NCBI GenBank assembly: GCA_003647825.1
Contig: QMNP01000088.1
Span: forward strand, 1 to 6,765
Direction of reading: 5' to 3'
Source of the DNA: Candidatus Cloacimonadota bacterium
GTDB taxonomy: Bacteria; Cloacimonadota; Cloacimonadia; Cloacimonadales; TCS61
DNA length: 6,765 nt
Below the pieces are notes generated by a model. The model was not told the DNA's origin and did not search any database. It saw nothing but the letters and a program-made list of their open reading frames with translations. Positions 1 to 3,700 of the stretch are shown one piece after another (positions within the stretch are counted from its first letter, which is position 1; every line of letters starts with the position of its first letter). A program made the translations under genes and the position numbers.

Positions 1-327
1 AAAGCTAAATTCATACTAAAGAGTTTTAAAGGACAAGAAGATTTTGTGATATTGGACGTAAGAACGGAAGAAGAATATAATAGCGGCTGCATTGAAGGTG
101 CTGTAAACCTAGATGTAGAGAAATCTGATTTTACAAAAATGTTGAAGTTGTTTGATACTGAAAAAATATACCTGGTTTATTGCAAATCGGGTTACCGCAG
201 CAGGAAGGCAATAGAACTTATGAATAAAATAAATTTTACTCAAATCTATCATATGTTCGAAGGAATTGACGGTTGGAAGGCAGAACACCTGGAATTGAAA
301 GAACCTAATGCAATTGCCGACAAATAA
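1..327 (+). CDS. Rhodanese-like domain protein, 5' end outside the window
   Basis: The frame is open from base 1 to the TAA at 325-327, giving 108 visible residues. A GTG at 46 could be taken as a start, but it encodes the Val of the conserved core DFVILDVRT, and the residues before it also read as protein, so the true start is upstream of the window. Rhodanese features are the core DVRTEEEY (Asp codon 55-57), the active-site loop CKSGYR (catalytic Cys codon 181-183, C-x4-R form, followed by S), and the C-terminal EGIDGW. Family members transfer sulfane sulfur through a persulfide on this cysteine, and all loop residues needed for that are present. The visible part fits a single-domain rhodanese. 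A signal peptide or another N-terminal domain cannot be excluded. The substrate and partner are unknown. No clear terminator follows the gene. Confidence 0.9.
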   Translation, partial: KAKFILKSFKGQEDFVILDVRTEEEYNSGCIEGAVNLDVEKSDFTKMLKLFDTEKIYLVYCKSGYRSRKAIELMNKINFTQIYHMFEGIDGWKAEHLELKEPNAIADK

Positions 328-482
328 AATCGAGTTTTCTCATTGTTGTTTATAACGTGTTGCTTTTTAAGGAGATAGAACGAAATTATCCGATTATTAA
401 AGATGCCCTCAGCTGAGTAAATGCTTTTATTATAAGCAAATAACAGTTTGCAATGTTAAATTGTAATCTAATTTAAGTGAAT

Positions 483-499
483 ATATTATTTTATAATAT
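483..499. repeat. AT-only inverted repeat containing TATAAT
   Basis: ATATTAT (483-489) and ATAATAT (493-499) are perfect inverted copies separated by TTT. A consensus -10 hexamer TATAAT sits at 492-497 inside it. The position 17 bases upstream (469-474, TAATTT) is a poor -35 box. It could be a promoter with an overlapping operator, or chance in AT-rich DNA. Confidence 0.3.
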
Positions 500-586
500 T
501 AAGTAATTTTTTCTCATAAAATAATTTGACAAAAACAGCGGGAAAAACAAGAAATGACGTTGTTGTAAAAGAGGGTAAAGGTGTAA

Positions 587-679
587 ATGGAAGTAAAAAC
601 TGATTTAATAAAAAATGTTTATGACAAAATGATTGATAATATCGCAAACAAAATTGAACCGTTACTATCGCAATATTAA
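587..679 (+). CDS. Possible 30-residue small ORF, unknown function
   Basis: ATG at 587 opens a 30-codon frame ending at TAA 677-679, 45 bases before the large gene. An in-frame TAA (584-586) lies directly before the ATG, so the ORF cannot start earlier. Purine-rich GAGGG (571-575) and AAAGG (576-580) lie upstream at roughly ribosome-binding distance. The peptide is very hydrophilic and Lys/Asp/Asn-rich. Its hydrophobic residues V3, L7, V11, M15, I19, I23 and L26/L27 are spaced every three to four positions, as in an amphipathic helix. I recognise no family. It may be a real small protein, a leader peptide for the downstream gene, the remnant of a decayed gene, or a chance ORF. Confidence 0.25.
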   Translation: MEVKTDLIKNVYDKMIDNIANKIEPLLSQY

Positions 680-713
680 TTTTGCATTATGATGTTTAAC
701 AGATTTTAAATTT

Positions 714-719
714 AAGGAG
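714..719 (+). promoter_or_regulatory. Ribosome binding site of the large surface protein gene
   Basis: AAGGAG lies five bases before the ATG at 725. It is a near-perfect Shine-Dalgarno sequence and fixes the start codon, which is followed directly by a typical signal peptide. Confidence 0.85.
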
Positions 720-724
720 AATTT

Positions 725-781
725 ATGAAAAAGGGGATAATTTTTTTATTAGCCACTATTTTTGCTCTATCACTATTTGCA
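725..781 (+). other. Sec signal peptide, residues 1-19
   Basis: It has a two-lysine n-region (MKKG), a hydrophobic core (IIFLLATIFALSL) and a likely signal peptidase I site after LFA, before Glu20. There is no lipobox cysteine, so it is not a lipoprotein. This directs export across the inner membrane, as expected for a protein with a sorting domain at its other end. Confidence 0.9.
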
Positions 782-3700
782 GAAGATTTCACAATAAATC
801 TTTACGATAGTTATGGTGATGGTTGGAATGGTGGAATGCTTGATGTGTCTGTTGCTGGTGCTTTGGTGCTAGATGATATCACAATAGATACTGGTGATTT
901 CGCTACATTTACTTTTGCAGTAACTGATGGCGATGAGGTAATTATAACATACACAGCAGGCTCCTGGGCTTCTGAAAATTCATATTCTATTTTAGATAAT
1001 GTTTTAACAGAATTGTATGTGTCACCAAACCCACCTGATGAAGTTTATACATTCATTGCTGAAATAGCTTCTTCAGCTGTAGGTATAATATCTGGTACAG
1101 TAACTGATGGAACAGATCCTATCGAAGGTGCCACTATCACTGCTGGCGCTTTTTCAGCAACTTCAGTAGCCGATGGAACATATGAAATTGTTGATGTCTT
1201 TGTTGGTAATTATGATGTCTCTTGTGCAGCTCCAGATTATACAACTGCTTATTTGAATGTTGATGTTACAGAAGGTAATACTACAACTGCAGATTTTGTA
1301 CTCGAACCATTTATGGGAGATAATTGTGAAAGCGCAATAGTTATTGGTGAAGTTGTAGACTATCCGTTTGATACAACAACTGCTACAGCCAGTGGATTTG
1401 GTTCTTACATTTCTAGTCCGGATCTCTGGTACGTTTATACTGCTACAGGTGAAGGTATGCTGAAAGTAGATCTTTGCGGAAGCACTTTTGATACTAAATT
1501 AGCAGCTTGGGGAGAGTGTGATGACACTACTCTAATTGCATCTAATGATGATGCCTGTTATGGTGAAAGAGCATTGCAGTCTGAACTTGATGAATTCCCA
1601 ATTGTAACTGGTGAAGATTACTTCATTCAGGTTGGTGGATATGGCTCTGCCGCTGGAACAGGTGATCTTACAATTGTATTTACACCAAATACTACTACGG
1701 TAGATTATCAAGTGCGTCTTTATGATAGCTACGGTGATGGCTGGGATTCTGCATCGATTGATTTAGCCGTAAATGGTACTGTTGTACTGGATGATATAAC
1801 CCTTGCTACGGGATATGGTCCTGAAGCATTTATCTTCTCAGTAGCCGACGGTGATGAAGTAGAGATAACATATACTGCAGGAACGTATCCTGGAGAAAAT
1901 ACTTATGATATAGTTAACGAAGAAGATGTTGTAATTTATACTTCTCCTGCTCCTCCGGAAGCTTCTTATAGCTTTACAGTCGGTGCTTCTGTAGTTCCAA
2001 ATGTGTTCTTCTCTGAATATATTGAAGGAAGCAGCAACAATAAAGCTATTGAAATTTATAATGGTACTGAAGAAACTATTGATCTTGCAAACTTCCAAAT
2101 TAACCAATCTAGTAATGGTGGCGGTTGGGAATATATCCATACATTCCCGGAAGGAGCTACCTTAGCTGCTGGTGATGTTTGGGTTATTGCAGCAGATCAA
2201 TTAGATCCTGCTTTCTATCCAGAAGCTTTATGTGACGAATTCCTGTCTTATCCTAGTGTTGTTCATTATAATGGTAATGACGCTCGTGCACTAGAATATT
2301 TCACAAATGGTGAATGGATGATTATTGATGTGATCGGTGTTCCAGATGAAGATATCTATTGGCCTGTAGCCGGTGTTGATCCTGGTACTCAAAATCATAC
2401 GATCGTAAGAAAAGACGCCATTACTACTGGTAATACAGACTGGCTTGCTTCTGCCGGTACGAATGCAGAAGACTCTGAATGGATCGTTTATGATGAGAAT
2501 ACATTTGATTATCTCGGCTGGCATATAAATGAGCCTGCATATGTTGACGGTACTGTTACTCTGGATGCTTTAGGTGACGTTACAGATACAGAAATCACTA
2601 TTGGTGAAGATGTTGTAACTTATCCTGGAGAAGATGGATATTATATTATTGATGTGGCTCCTGGAACTTATGATGTAATGGCCAATATGCCTGGTTACGA
2701 TCCAATGACAGTTTCTGCCGTTGAATGTATTGCTGGTGAAGTTAGTACAGTTGATTTCGCTCTTACAGTAATCCCAGAAACACTCTGGCCTCCAGTTAAC
2801 CTTACAGCAGAAATCGATGCTTCCAATGTAAACGTTGCCTGGACTGCTCCAACTCAGTGGGGTTGGAATGGTTATTATGATGGACCAGCTTCATTAACAT
2901 GGGCTGCACCAGAAAGAGCTGTATTATTTGATGTTACTGATTTTGGCTTCTCATATCCAATGGAATTAAGCCAGTTATCTCATGCTTTCTATGAACATTC
3001 AGCTTATCCATGGGGAGATGATACAACCTTTACATTCAAAATCTATGATGCTGACGGCATTACAGTTCTTTATGAATCTGATGTGATGACTGCCCTTACT
3101 CAATGGGATGAAACACTTCTGACTCTGGAAACACCCCTCATAGTTACAGATAATTTCTATGTGTCTGTTGTTCCTACTGGTGCTTCAGGATTCCCTTCAA
3201 GTCTCTTTGATTCTGATACTGAAAACCTTCATGGTTATGTTGGTGAACCTGGCGCATGGGGAGAACCTTATGCCGATTTCGCTACATTAGTTTACATTAT
3301 GGGTGAAGAAGGTACAGAACTTCTTACTTACAGTCCTGTAGCTAAAGAAATGGCAAAAACAACAACTACTTCAAGAGCACCTAAAAGAATCGATTCAGTT
3401 AAAATTGATGGACGCATTCCAAATGATAACTCAAGAGATCTTTTAAGCTATAATGTGTTCTGTGATGATGTTCAACTTAATGTAGAACCGGTTTATGATG
3501 TTACTTATGTTCATCTTGATGTTCCTGCTGGAGAACATACTTATTATGCTACAGCTATTTGGAACTCAGGAGAATCAGATCCATCCAATACTGCTACTGT
3601 TAACTTATCTTTCGGTAACCTTAGCGGTTTAGTAACCGATGGCACAGATCCTATAGAAGGCGCTATAATTAACGCTGGCGAGTATTCTACTGTTACAATT

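Larger units (their letters stand above)
328..724. other. AT-rich intergenic spacer, no long gene
   Basis: This 397-base spacer has many in-frame stops in all frames and no long ORF. It contains an orphan ribosome-binding-like sequence TTTAAGGAGA (366-375), a perfect 10-base palindrome CTCAGCTGAG (408-417), a weak TGCTT/AAGCA inverted repeat (422-438), an AT-only palindrome (483-499), a TTGACA hexamer (526-531) without a convincing -10 box at 16-19 bases, a possible 30-codon ORF (587-679), and the ribosome binding site of the large gene (714-719). The promoter of the large gene is probably in here, but I cannot place it with confidence. Confidence 0.7.

Noticed and set aside
408..417. CTCAGCTGAG palindrome as an operator or hairpin
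   Set aside because: It is a perfect palindrome but has no loop and is only 10 bases long, with no partner site. Chance is sufficient.
422..438. TGCTT/AAGCA inverted repeat as a terminator of the rhodanese gene
   Set aside because: It has only five pairs, three of them A-T, with a seven-base loop and no following T-tract.
526..531. TTGACA as the -35 box of a sigma-70 promoter for the large gene
   Set aside because: Spacings of 16-19 bases give only CAAGAA, AAGAAA, AGAAAT or GAAATG as the -10 box, none convincing.
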